Positions 35,022 to 43,878 of a stretch of DNA of 64,000 nucleotides are shown one piece after another. Every line of letters begins with the position of its first letter. Position 1 is the first letter of the stretch. This DNA is from Glaciecola sp028401415 (lineage in GTDB: Bacteria > Pseudomonadota > Gammaproteobacteria > Enterobacterales > Alteromonadaceae), in assembly GCF_028401415.2 (NCBI RefSeq), contig NZ_CP171821.2:1302001-1366000 (forward strand), read 5' to 3'. The translations under genes and the position numbers were made by a program. Under the pieces are notes generated by a model. The model was not told the origin of the DNA. It saw nothing but the letters and a program-made list of their open reading frames with translations, and searched no databases.

Positions 35022-37415
35022 TTACACAAAGTAGTCAATGCCACCCAAGGCGCTACCAGCAACTCTTTGCTCAATGACGGAGCCTGTAGCATCTTCCATA
35101 GCTTGCTCTGAACTTGTTTCAGAAGCTCGACTACCAGAAGAGCCATCTCTGGCTAGTTCACCTTCATCATTCGCTTGTGAACCACCATTGCTGTCTTGCT
35201 GAACAGATGATTGTCCAAGTTCAATACCTTGTTCCTGGAGCATTTCGCGCAATTTTGGAAGCGCTTGATCTAAGGCTTCTTTTGCCTGCATCGATTGCAC
35301 GCTAAAATTCACGGATGCTGCATCACCATTTAGATTAACGCGTATCTGCATTGCTCCTAGCTCAGGTGGGTCAAGTCGAATCTCTGCCGCAGGATTGCGA
35401 CCATTGACCATCCATCTCACTTTTTCAGCTAGTTGCTGCTGCCCATCTGGTTTAAAGATATTTACCGCTTTATCCAAATTGTTTACTGTGGCCTGAGCAA
35501 GTTTCGTACCTTCTGTGTTCAATGAGGCAGATTCTTTTATCAAGCTGACTTCGTTTAGCGTAAACATCTGGTTTTGCTGGCTTTGTACAGACTGAGAAAC
35601 AGAGTTTGCCAGTCCCAGGATATTGCTAAACTGGGCTAGCGCACTGTCAACTTTACTGGTCTGTTGCGGTGGAATTTCGACATTAGCTTGCGCAAGTGCG
35701 TCAGAAACCAGTGACTTTAAATCAATACCGGGTTCACGGCCGCTTTGCAGTTGTTCTTTGAATTCTTTTAGCCCAGATTGCATGGCAGCAACAAACTCAC
35801 TGCCTTTTTGCTGCGCTCCTAAATCGGCCGCAAACTTTTCAACCCGAGACTTAATGTTTTCAATCGTATTTGTTTGTGAGCGCTCGTCCAACAATGCAAG
35901 CTGCTTGAGCATGTCTTGTTCGTTAGGCGCCTTCACGTTTATTTGAGCGTCTACTGGCATTTTTCCGCTACTTTGTGCGTTAGCAGAATTGCTCAGAGCC
36001 TCTTCATCTGTTTGTCGTGTCTGCGCAACATCAAGAACCTCATCAGAAATTGCGGTTTCGCCTCTTTGCGCAATATCATTTAATTGAACATCTTGCGCCT
36101 GTAGTGATTTACCATTGTTTAAGTCGCTTGAGGCCTTAGCTTCAGACTCACTCAGTATTTGCTGATTTTGTGCATCCAGCGTCTTTCCTATATGTTCCAA
36201 GTCTTTTGCCGCTGCCTGCTCTATTGAAGCATTCAATGCTTGTTCTGAATCGTCAGTCGGATTTGAGCTGTGCAACATGTTCTCAAGTAGTGCTTTATCC
36301 AGCGCTAGGCTTTCCTCAGAAAGCGCATTATTGTTATCTGTTTCACCTGCTTTAGTATTTTGTTCGTGAAACTGGTTTAACATTTTTGTAATGGCTGCAG
36401 TTAGTTTGTCTAGCTGCTCCTGAGCAAGCTCATCTTGGGCAAAAATATCATAAAGACTAACGCCCGCTTTCTGCGCATCCAGAATTATCTGAAGTTCGTC
36501 TTCTGTCAAACTAATGCTAATTAAGTCTTTAGCTTGCTCATCTTCGCTCACGCCTTCGGAAATTTCACTGGATTGTTCATTCAGCGCTTTTACATCAGAA
36601 ACAAAGTCGACGTAGTTGAACTCTTTGTTAGCGTGTTTAGCAAGCAATTCAACGGTGTCTGAATGAATGCTAATTGGGCTAAAGCCTTGCTCATCTTCGC
36701 TCACGCCTTCGGAAATTTCATTGGATTGTTCATTCAGCGCTTTTACATCAGAAAAAAAGTCGTCTTGGTTAAGCACCTTGTTAGCTTGCTCTGCTAGAAA
36801 TTCAACTTCGTCTGAGTGAGCGCTAGTTCGCTTGAAAGCTTGCTCCTCTGGGGTAGCGGGAAAATTATCAATATTGGCCTCCTCCAAAGGGGAATCTCGT
36901 TCAATCGTCTGCTCCAAAATTTGCGCATCAGACAGAACCTGTTCGCCATCTGTCTCGGCGGCAGCATTTAGGTCGGCGCTAGATGAGCTTTTTCCATTCG
37001 ATGCTTCAGTTGTTGCCTCATTTAATGCAGCCTCACTTACAGGCTCATTATAAGTGGCAGTTCGCATTAAATCTTTAGAGTGATCATCTGTTGCACTTTT
37101 ACTATCAACTCCCTTGTCGTTTTCTTGATTGCCGTGCTCAACAGGTTGCGTGTAGGCAATATTGTCATCACTACGAAATCGACCTGAATCCTCTTTGCTA
37201 CCTTCTCTCATACTAGGACGCGCAGCGCTTGATTGCGCAAAAGCACCATTCTCTGCGTCAGCAATCGCGCGCTCGAATGCACTTCGACGGTCCTCATATC
37301 CATTTGCTGCTTGGGCGCTCTGACCGCTGTGTTCTGATACAGCAGGCTTGACCATGTCAAACGGCAAACTGCTTACGGCAGATTTTGATGATGGAGTGGC
37401 AAATTGTTGCATCAT
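35022..37415 (-). CDS. fliK: Flagellar hook-length control protein FliK, long form
   Basis: A 797-residue protein, nearly twice the enteric length. The C-terminal ~130 residues carry the conserved FliK domain: VRWMVNGRNPAAEIRLDPPELGAMQIRV and SFSVQSMQAKEALDQALPKLREMLQEQGI. The long N-terminal part is acidic, Gln/Ser/Ala-rich and disordered, as expected for a molecular ruler. It contains a 51-codon tandem repeat (DNA near 36534-36686 and 36687-36839). FliK measures the hook and triggers the FlhB switch. It is the first gene of the fliK-flhB unit, with its own sigma-54 promoter at 37502-37517. Confidence 0.93.
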   Translation of the reverse strand: MMQQFATPSSKSAVSSLPFDMVKPAVSEHSGQSAQAANGYEDRRSAFERAIADAENGAFAQSSAARPSMREGSKEDSGRFRSDDNIAYTQPVEHGNQENDKGVDSKSATDDHSKDLMRTATYNEPVSEAALNEATTEASNGKSSSSADLNAAAETDGEQVLSDAQILEQTIERDSPLEEANIDNFPATPEEQAFKRTSAHSDEVEFLAEQANKVLNQDDFFSDVKALNEQSNEISEGVSEDEQGFSPISIHSDTVELLAKHANKEFNYVDFVSDVKALNEQSSEISEGVSEDEQAKDLISISLTEDELQIILDAQKAGVSLYDIFAQDELAQEQLDKLTAAITKMLNQFHEQNTKAGETDNNNALSEESLALDKALLENMLHSSNPTDDSEQALNASIEQAAAKDLEHIGKTLDAQNQQILSESEAKASSDLNNGKSLQAQDVQLNDIAQRGETAISDEVLDVAQTRQTDEEALSNSANAQSSGKMPVDAQINVKAPNEQDMLKQLALLDERSQTNTIENIKSRVEKFAADLGAQQKGSEFVAAMQSGLKEFKEQLQSGREPGIDLKSLVSDALAQANVEIPPQQTSKVDSALAQFSNILGLANSVSQSVQSQQNQMFTLNEVSLIKESASLNTEGTKLAQATVNNLDKAVNIFKPDGQQQLAEKVRWMVNGRNPAAEIRLDPPELGAMQIRVNLNGDAASVNFSVQSMQAKEALDQALPKLREMLQEQGIELGQSSVQQDSNGGSQANDEGELARDGSSGSRASETSSEQAMEDATGSVIEQRVAGSALGGIDYFV

Positions 37416-37501
37416 AACAATATTGTCCTAGTCTTTATAATTTATAAACCACTGTAAATATTGATCTTTTTTAATTTAACAGTGAAGCATAAAGAGGATT
37501 T

Positions 37502-37517
37502 TGCAATTGGCGTACCA
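37502..37517 (-). promoter_or_regulatory. Sigma-54 promoter of fliK operon
   Basis: On the minus strand TGGTACG-N4-TTGCA, one mismatch from the consensus TGGCACG-N4-TTGCA, with the required GG and GC doublets ten bases apart. It lies about 85 bases upstream of the fliK start, a good distance, and would be activated by FlrA or FlrC. Confidence 0.75.
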
Positions 37518-37565
37518 ATTTAATTACACGCGAATGTAAACCTTGGGGACAAGCGGGCTTATAAC

Positions 37566-37765
37566 TTAACCTGAATCCTGTTTAAGAAATGGTGCAAGCG
37601 CTTGTTTCACATACTTAAATTAATTTTTACACTCAGTGCTGCTAGAATTGTGAAAGACAAGGCGCAAAAGTCACGTAATAGTTATTCTATTGCTGGCTTT
37701 TGCAACGCAGTAATTCGCAATTCTAGCGGTGCTGAGCGCCGTTTCTTAAACAGGATTCAGGTTAA
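37566..37765. repeat. Palindromic repeat family A, copy A2
   Basis: A 200-bp palindrome. The outer 24-base arms (TTAACCTGAATCCTG... at 37566-37589 and its complement at 37742-37765) match perfectly; inner arms containing GCTAGAATTG also pair. The core at about 37650-37718 is nearly identical to that of A1 (3387-3454), but the outer arms are unrelated to those of A1. The fliJ stop codon (37757-37759) lies within the right arm. With the fliK promoter region this fills the gap between fliK and fliJ. Confidence 0.92.
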
Positions 37766-38212
37766 CTTAGACAGGCTTTGTTTTAAATGCGCTAGGCCCG
37801 ACAGCTCATCGAATAGTTTTTGCTCTTGCTTAGCCTCAATAATCGATTGTTGTTGGCTGCGTTTGTCGATGAGTTTAGAAATGGCTTGTGATTTAGCTTG
37901 TTGTTCGAAGTACAAGCGTTTGCGCTGATCCACGACCAGCGTTGCTTGATTAATCATGTTTACCTGTTGCTCGCAGGCTTTATCGAGTTTACCGACGAAG
38001 CTTTGATGCTGTATAAGCGCTGTAGCACCCAGGCCTTCGCTGGCTTTTTGTTTAATCACGTTTAAGTAATCCAAACGATACTGCTCAAGTGCGGTGAGTT
38101 TTTGTTGATGCTCAAAAAGATGCTGCTTGGCTGCTTGAAAATCGCTTTGCAACTTGTCTTCTTTATCTTTTTCAATTCCCAAAACTAGCTGAAGTTGTTT
38201 TACACTCGCCAT
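37757..38212 (-). CDS. fliJ: Flagellar export chaperone FliJ
   Basis: A 151-residue, almost wholly alpha-helical coiled-coil protein, matching FliJ in size and in the QLVLGIEKDKEDKLQSDFQ start. FliJ acts as the central stalk of the FliI ATPase ring and ferries export chaperones. It starts five bases after the fliI stop. Its last codons and stop (SKLT then TGA) lie inside the arm of palindromic repeat A2, so the original 3' end may have been altered. Last gene of the fliE-J unit. Confidence 0.9.
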   Translation of the reverse strand: MASVKQLQLVLGIEKDKEDKLQSDFQAAKQHLFEHQQKLTALEQYRLDYLNVIKQKASEGLGATALIQHQSFVGKLDKACEQQVNMINQATLVVDQRKRLYFEQQAKSQAISKLIDKRSQQQSIIEAKQEQKLFDELSGLAHLKQSLSKLT

Positions 38213-38217
38213 CTGTT

Positions 38218-39570
38218 TTATTGACTCTGACCTTGTGAGGCTGCATTTAAGCCTTTACCAAGTGTTTGCAAGGCTTCACCTCCTTGTTCAAAACTCACAA
38301 TTTGTTTGGTGCTTTGTTGCAAAAAGGCATTTATGGCAGGCGCGGCGGCAATCGATAAATCGATAGTGGCATCACTGCCTTTTGCGTAAGCGCCTAAGTT
38401 AATTAGGTCTTTATTTTGCTGGTATGCGGAATACACACGTTTAATACTTCTGGCATTTTGTTCATGCTCAGCGCTGACAACTTGTGGCATTACGCGCGAA
38501 ATGGACGCTTCAATATCAATTGCAGGATAGTGACCGGATTCTGCCAGTGCGCGCGACAAAACGATATGCCCATCGAGAATGGCACGGGCAGAATCTGCAA
38601 TTGGGTCTTGCAAATCATCACCTTCAGTTAACACCGTATAAAATGCGGTAATAGAACCTTGATATTGACTGCCATTTCCTGCGCGCTCAACTAATGCGGG
38701 CAGTTTTGCAAACACTGAGGGCGGATAACCTTTCGTTGCTGGCGGCTCTCCTACGGCAAGGGCAATTTCACGCTGCGCCATGGCGTAGCGTGTCAAAGAA
38801 TCCATTAGCAATAACACGTTTTTACCTTGGTCACGAAAGTACTCAGCCACGGTTATAGCGGTTTCGCTTCCTTTTAGGCGCATTAGCGGGGAGGTGTCTG
38901 CGGGAGCGGCAACAACTACGGCTTTTTGCCTATCTTCTTCACTAAGAATATCATCGATAAATTCTTTGACTTCTCGGCCTCTTTCGCCAATTAGCCCCAC
39001 CACCACCACATCAGCATTGGTGCCGCGCGTCATCATGCCCATCAATACGCTTTTACCAACACCGCTACCAGCGAATAACCCCATGCGCTGACCTTTGCCA
39101 ACCGTAAGCATTGAATTAATTGCTCTTACCCCAACATCCAACGGCTCTGACACTGGTTTACGTTGTAGAGGGTTGATTGGTGAAGGTTGCGTAGAGGCTC
39201 GCTTTTCAAACTGAATAGGCCCTTTGCCATCAATTGGCTCACCGTTACCATCGATAACGCGACCCAATAAAGCCTCTCCAACACCTAAACCAGCATCGTG
39301 AGAAATGGGCTCTACCAAGGAACCAGGCACAATCCCTCTGATGGACTCTACGGGCATTAAGAAGGTAATGTCATTGGCAAAGCCAACAACTTCAGCTTCT
39401 ACTTTTCCGCTCACCGTTTTGACTCGGCACCGCCCGCCTATTGGGATTTGACAACCTACCGCTTCAAGGGTTAAACCCACACCGCGAACGAGTTTACCCG
39501 ATGCAACAGGCGTTGACTCAGATACAGAGCGTCTAATTGACTGCAGGTGCTCAACTAGCGCGAGGGTCAT
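38218..39570 (-). CDS. fliI: Flagellum-specific ATPase FliI
   Basis: A 450-residue F1-beta-like ATPase. Walker A is GLFAGSGVGKS near residue 165-175, then VVGLIGERGREVKEF, then Walker B with LLLMDSLTRYAMAQREI, and the C-terminal YPAIDIEASISR. It powers unloading of export substrates at the gate with FliH and FliJ. Its start overlaps the fliH end by 20 bases. Confidence 0.97.
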   Translation of the reverse strand: MTLALVEHLQSIRRSVSESTPVASGKLVRGVGLTLEAVGCQIPIGGRCRVKTVSGKVEAEVVGFANDITFLMPVESIRGIVPGSLVEPISHDAGLGVGEALLGRVIDGNGEPIDGKGPIQFEKRASTQPSPINPLQRKPVSEPLDVGVRAINSMLTVGKGQRMGLFAGSGVGKSVLMGMMTRGTNADVVVVGLIGERGREVKEFIDDILSEEDRQKAVVVAAPADTSPLMRLKGSETAITVAEYFRDQGKNVLLLMDSLTRYAMAQREIALAVGEPPATKGYPPSVFAKLPALVERAGNGSQYQGSITAFYTVLTEGDDLQDPIADSARAILDGHIVLSRALAESGHYPAIDIEASISRVMPQVVSAEHEQNARSIKRVYSAYQQNKDLINLGAYAKGSDATIDLSIAAAPAINAFLQQSTKQIVSFEQGGEALQTLGKGLNAASQGQSQ

Positions 39571-40345
39571 CGCTCAATCCTTGCTCTTGCAACATTTGAT
39601 CAAATATCGCCTCGCAGCGTTTTGCTATCGACATATCTACTGCATTATTTTGGCTAAGTACTTTGCAACCGCCCCGCCCTTGTTCTTCACATGGCACTAA
39701 ACGCCAATTATTTTTTTCGTTTGCCTCGTCGCTAGCAAGACGTTCATTAATAAGCAATACATCTTCTGGGTGCAGCATGATTTGATACTGCGCCTCCTGA
39801 ATCGGAAGTGCCGTAATACTTTCACTGATGATTTGCATAAGACTGTCGCTAGACTGACTAAGCTCTACCTTCAAGACTGCGCTTGCCAGCGCTTTTGTCA
39901 ACATCACAAGCTCTTGTTTAACTTCATCATTCACTTGCTTTAGAGGCTGTTGTAGCTGGGCAACGATTGATGCTAACGCGTCAATTTGAACTTTTGCGGC
40001 TTCATCTGCCTGCGCTTTACCGGCTTCAAATCCTTCGCTTTGCCCTTGTTCAAAGCCCTCTTTTTTGCCAAGCTCAAGGCCTTCTTCTTGACCTTTTTCA
40101 AATCCTTCTTGCTTGCCGCTTTCGAAACCTTCCTCAAACGCAGCGCTTCGAATTGCTTCGATATCTTCGGCAGTCAGGGGTTTAATTTCTTCCTCTACCT
40201 CTGGCGCTTCGTATTTCCACTGCGTAAAAGGCTTATTAAACGCCGTTGTGCGCTTTAACGCTTTAGCACCTTTACTCTGTGCGCTTTCAACAGGCGGCAA
40301 ATCCCAAAGTTTAGCATCAGCTGTTGTGCTGTTTTGCTCACTCAT
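39551..40345 (-). CDS. fliH: Flagellar export regulator FliH
   Basis: A 264-residue protein. Residues ~70-120 are a run of GxxxG-type repeats (FESGKQEGFEKGQEEGLELG and onward), the hallmark of FliH helices, followed by a coiled coil and the FliI-binding C-terminal domain with QIMLHPEDVLLINERL. FliH restrains FliI and links it to FliN. It starts two bases after the fliG stop. Confidence 0.95.
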   Translation of the reverse strand: MSEQNSTTADAKLWDLPPVESAQSKGAKALKRTTAFNKPFTQWKYEAPEVEEEIKPLTAEDIEAIRSAAFEEGFESGKQEGFEKGQEEGLELGKKEGFEQGQSEGFEAGKAQADEAAKVQIDALASIVAQLQQPLKQVNDEVKQELVMLTKALASAVLKVELSQSSDSLMQIISESITALPIQEAQYQIMLHPEDVLLINERLASDEANEKNNWRLVPCEEQGRGGCKVLSQNNAVDMSIAKRCEAIFDQMLQEQGLSDDPRAS

Positions 40346-40347
40346 GC

Positions 40348-41397
40348 TTATACAAACTCTTCGCTACCGCCGCCACCTAGGACGACTTCACCGGCGTCGG
40401 CTAAGCGACGTGCTATTGAGAGGATCTCTTTCTGTGCAGTTTCAACTTCGCTTAACCGCACCGGCCCCATTGCTTCCATGTCATCAAGCAGCATTTCCGC
40501 AGCACGTTTTGACATGTTGCCCGTAATTTTTTCTTTCAGCTCGTCGTCTGCGCCTTTAATCGCTTTCATAAGTGACTCTTGCTGCACTTCACGCAGAATT
40601 GCTTGAATACCTCTATCGTCAACGTCAATCAGATTGTCGAATACAAACATCAAGTCCTGAATTTGCTGAGACATTTCTTCATCTTGCTCACGGATGGCAT
40701 CCATTAACTGAGCTTCGATGTTGGTATCGAGGTAGTTCATGATATTAGCGGCAGATTTCAATCCGCCCATCTTCGCAGCTTGCGCACCCGCTTGACCCGC
40801 AAACTGTTTCTCCATAATTTCGTTAAGTTCTTGCAGCGCCGCCGGTTGTACTTCTTCGAGGTTGGCAACACGCATTAATAAGTCTAAACGAACTTTTTCT
40901 GGGAATTGCGCCATAATTTCTGCAGACTGCTCAGGCTCTAAATACGACATAACGATGGTTTGAATCTGAGGGTGTTCATTGCGAATAATGTTTGCCACTT
41001 GCTTCGAATCCATCCACTTGAGCGACTCGAGGCCTTTTGCGCCTGCACCGGCAAGAATTTGGTCAAGTAAATGCGCTGCCTTATCTTCGCCTAAGGCCGT
41101 AGTCAGCGTGCGGCGAACAAAGTCTTCGCTCTTAAATCCAATGGTTGAGTAGTTTTGAATTTCTTCAATAAAGTGCTTATGCACTGCATTGATTTTTGAC
41201 TGCGTCATATCATCCATCGCGGCCATCGCGGCGCCAAGAGCTTGAACCTGCTTGGGCTGCATAAACTTTAATATCTGCGCGGCGTCGTCTTCAGACAAAC
41301 TCAATAACAAGATAGACGCTTTTTCAATGCCATCAAGCTTGCCAATATCATAGCTTGGCGCTTCTTCTTGTGTTTGTAGTGCTGTATTTTCTGCCAT
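40348..41397 (-). CDS. fliG: Flagellar motor switch protein FliG
   Basis: A 349-residue FliG with N-terminal FliF-binding domain (GIEKASILLLSLSEDDAAQILKFM), middle domain with the EHPQ motif (IIRNEHPQIQTIVMSYL) and C-terminal torque domain bearing charged residues (VFDNLIDVDDRGIQAILREV). It receives torque from the stator. It follows fliF by 22 bases. Confidence 0.97.
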   Translation of the reverse strand: MAENTALQTQEEAPSYDIGKLDGIEKASILLLSLSEDDAAQILKFMQPKQVQALGAAMAAMDDMTQSKINAVHKHFIEEIQNYSTIGFKSEDFVRRTLTTALGEDKAAHLLDQILAGAGAKGLESLKWMDSKQVANIIRNEHPQIQTIVMSYLEPEQSAEIMAQFPEKVRLDLLMRVANLEEVQPAALQELNEIMEKQFAGQAGAQAAKMGGLKSAANIMNYLDTNIEAQLMDAIREQDEEMSQQIQDLMFVFDNLIDVDDRGIQAILREVQQESLMKAIKGADDELKEKITGNMSKRAAEMLLDDMEAMGPVRLSEVETAQKEILSIARRLADAGEVVLGGGGSEEFV

Positions 41398-41419
41398 GAT
41401 TCTCTCTAATTCGGTGTTT

Positions 41420-43120
41420 CTATTCGTCTTCTAATAACCAGCCGCGTACGACCTGCGCGGATAATTCGGGTTCATTGGCAACTAGGGCACGCACGACCTT
41501 AAGCACATCTTCATCTTTGTTTAAGTTCGGTAGCGTGAGCGAACCGTCTGCTGCAAAACCTACTTTGGCTTCATCAAATTCATCGCTCAACATGTCCATA
41601 GTTTCGTCACCAAGGTCAAGTTCGATATCGTCGTCACTCACTACTGCGCTCATATCCGCTTCTGGGAAGATGAGGCGCTTAAGCATCGGTCTGACAACGG
41701 CCATTATTAGCACAATGATAACAATCGCGCCCATAACGAGCTTTAAGATGGGCATGAAGAAGTCTTCTTGCCAAAATGCTTCCTCTTTTACCTCACCCAT
41801 ATCAATGCGATTAAATGGGATACTGACCACTTCAAGTGAATCACCGCGAGTGACGTCAAACCCAATGCCACCTTGCAGCAAACGTCGAATGTTTAACAAC
41901 TCTTGCTGAGACATTGGCGTTGATACTGTCTGTCCGTCGGCTCCGGTAGAAGCAATATGATCAACGGCAACAGATACGCTTAACCGTCTGATTACGCCCG
42001 TTTGCTGTTTAGTGTGGCTAATGGTGGTATCTAATTCGTAGTTGCGTGTTTCTTCTTTTGTTCGGTTACCAGGAACGGTCTGGTCACCACCATTGCCGCC
42101 CATAGCGTCTTCTGGAATATTGGAATCAAGCGGTGGCTGATTGGTGAGCGCGCCTGGAATACCAGCAATAATTGCGCCCACTGTATTTTGTTCAGAAATC
42201 ATTTCACTGCGCACAGCGGGTAAATCTGGGTTGTAGCGACGTTGAGTTTGTTCAACGGCAGTAAAATCCATGCTGACATCTGCCTGAGCAGTATAGTTAC
42301 CCAGGCCAAGCACAGGAATCAAAATAGAATCAATTTTCTGTAAGTACTCTTCTTCGCGCTTTTTCTCAAGCTCGTATTCTTTGCGGGCACGTGAACTCAT
42401 CGAATCTTGTGAGCCAGAATTAAGCAGTCGCCCGTTGCTGTCAGTTACCGTCACGCGGCTAGGCTCCATGCCTTGCACTGCAGATGCAACAATATCCACA
42501 ATCGAGTCAACTTCTTCACCCGATAACACTGAACCACGAAGCGCGGTTACCACCACTGTCGCGCTGGCTTGCTTTTCTTTACGGGCAAATACGTTTTCTT
42601 TTGGAAGCGCCAATAACACTCGCGCTTTGCTTACGGCATTAATGTCTTCGATGGTGCGCGCAATCATCTGTTCGCGTGCGTGTTTTAGACGTTCTAGCTC
42701 AACGCGTTGACTAACACCAAACCCCATGTCTTGCATAATGATATCGGCACCACCAGACTCTTGTGTGGAAATGCCTTCTCGCACCATACCTAAGCGCACA
42801 TCTTTAAACTGGCTGTCGACCACATAAATGGTTGTACCTTCAATTTTGTATTGCACTTGCTGCTGATCAAGATAGTCAAGGGTTTCTATCATCTCTTGCG
42901 CTGGCATTTGTGCCAGGGGTCGATAGGTTGGCTCTTTTGACCATAAAAAAATGAATATTGCGATAGCAACACAAATGACCAAGGTCACAATCATCGTCAT
43001 TTGACGGATAGTTTCTGCGTTACTTAAACTCTCGACAATGGGGTTTTTGCGAGCATCAGCAACTTCACGTTCACTTATGTCGTCAGAAATTGCCAGTTCG
43101 GTACTTGTTGATTCAGCCAC
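41420..43120 (-). CDS. fliF: Flagellar MS-ring protein FliF
   Basis: A 566-residue membrane protein: N-terminal transmembrane helix (MTMIVTLVICVAIAIFIFLW), periplasmic ring-building domains with YKIEGTTIYV, MQDMGFGVSQRVELERLKHAREQ and DFTAVEQTQRRYNPDLPAVRSE, a second transmembrane helix (LKLVMGAIVIIVLIMAVV), and the C-terminal FliG-binding tail ending VRGWLLEDE. It is the base on which the rotor is built. It follows fliE by 12 bases. Confidence 0.97.
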   Translation of the reverse strand: MAESTSTELAISDDISEREVADARKNPIVESLSNAETIRQMTMIVTLVICVAIAIFIFLWSKEPTYRPLAQMPAQEMIETLDYLDQQQVQYKIEGTTIYVVDSQFKDVRLGMVREGISTQESGGADIIMQDMGFGVSQRVELERLKHAREQMIARTIEDINAVSKARVLLALPKENVFARKEKQASATVVVTALRGSVLSGEEVDSIVDIVASAVQGMEPSRVTVTDSNGRLLNSGSQDSMSSRARKEYELEKKREEEYLQKIDSILIPVLGLGNYTAQADVSMDFTAVEQTQRRYNPDLPAVRSEMISEQNTVGAIIAGIPGALTNQPPLDSNIPEDAMGGNGGDQTVPGNRTKEETRNYELDTTISHTKQQTGVIRRLSVSVAVDHIASTGADGQTVSTPMSQQELLNIRRLLQGGIGFDVTRGDSLEVVSIPFNRIDMGEVKEEAFWQEDFFMPILKLVMGAIVIIVLIMAVVRPMLKRLIFPEADMSAVVSDDDIELDLGDETMDMLSDEFDEAKVGFAADGSLTLPNLNKDEDVLKVVRALVANEPELSAQVVRGWLLEDE

Positions 43121-43132
43121 GTCTTACTACCT

Positions 43133-43462
43133 CTATACCGGCATGTTCATAATGGTTTTATACGCTTCAAGCAGCTTATTTCTGACCTGAACAGTCGCTT
43201 CAAAAGCAATACCTGACTTCTCTTTTGCCACCATTACGTCAACGAGGCTTAAATCGGGGTCACCCATCTCAAATCGTTGCTGCATGGTGCGCGACTCTTT
43301 TTGCATGCCATTGACGTTGTTAATTGCTTGGCTCAACATATCTGAGAATTCAGAACCCGATGGATTAACTTCAAGACGCTGCATTGGCGCATTTGGCACC
43401 GCACTAGCCTGCGCTGCCATGGCCTGCATTTCTTGATAAAGTGAGTTTGCTTTTACATCCAT
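43133..43462 (-). CDS. fliE: Flagellar hook-basal body protein FliE
   Basis: A 109-residue FliE, the adaptor between the MS ring and the rod. The C-terminal half has FSDMLSQAINNVNGMQKES, then GDPDLSLVDVMVAKEKSGIAFEATVQVRNKLLEAYKTIMNMPV-like signature. The ATG at 43462 gives the normal FliE length; in-frame ATGs further upstream run into the promoter region. First gene of the fliE-J unit, with a sigma-54 promoter at 43519-43534. Confidence 0.93.
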   Translation of the reverse strand: MDVKANSLYQEMQAMAAQASAVPNAPMQRLEVNPSGSEFSDMLSQAINNVNGMQKESRTMQQRFEMGDPDLSLVDVMVAKEKSGIAFEATVQVRNKLLEAYKTIMNMPV

Positions 43463-43518
43463 TTGAACTACCTTAAGCGTCATTTTTTTGCTAAAACTGC
43501 AATCGATACGAGGGCATA

Positions 43519-43534
43519 TGCAATCGAAATGCCA
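43519..43534 (-). promoter_or_regulatory. Sigma-54 promoter of fliE operon
   Basis: On the minus strand TGGCATT-N4-TTGCA, with the GG and GC doublets correctly spaced, about 57 bases before the fliE start codon. It should be activated by the FlrB/FlrC two-component system. Confidence 0.75.
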
Positions 43535-43622
43535 TTTTGAGAGAAAGCGGCAATTTATGGTCAAAATGAACGGCAAGGGTTTGCACTTGCCTCGTCATTT
43601 GGGTATTCGGCTAATTCGGTAG

Positions 43623-43878
43623 TTGGGCAAGGGTTGCCTAAAGAGGATGTTCAAGGGAGGAGACCCACCTTCAAATAGCTGCTGGCCCGTCCTTGGGCGC
43701 TCAGCATTGTGGGGCGTTCGCAATTGTTGGGCAAGGGTTGCCTAAAGAGAATGTTCAAGGGAGGAGCCCCACCTTCAAATAGCCGCTGGCCCGTCCTTGG
43801 GCGCTCAGCATTGCACGTCCGTGTGCAATGATGCTATTTGAAGGTGGGGCTCCTCCCTTGAACATTCTCTTTAGGCAA
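43623..43878. repeat. Palindromic repeat family B, copy B1
   Basis: Structure is unit, unit, inverted arm. An 87-base unit at 43623-43709 is repeated at 43727-43813 with three differences. The first part of the second unit (43738-43782, 45 bases) is then repeated in perfect inverted orientation at 43834-43878. Between the arms is a 51-base core (43783-43833) with GCCCGTCCTTGGGCG and a hairpin ATTGCAC-GTCC-GTGTGCAAT. The right arm is also the last 14 codons plus stop of the gene at 43834-44661. Together with the fliE promoter this fills the ~370-base gap. Confidence 0.93.

Noticed and set aside
37602..37928. Plus-strand frame of 108 codons over fliJ and repeat A2
   Set aside because: Opposite to fliJ and composed partly of the palindrome; a shadow frame.
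43623..43830. Direct repeats with spacers resembling a CRISPR array
   Set aside because: Only two units, 87 bases long, with inverted arms and no cas genes; explained by the palindromic element.
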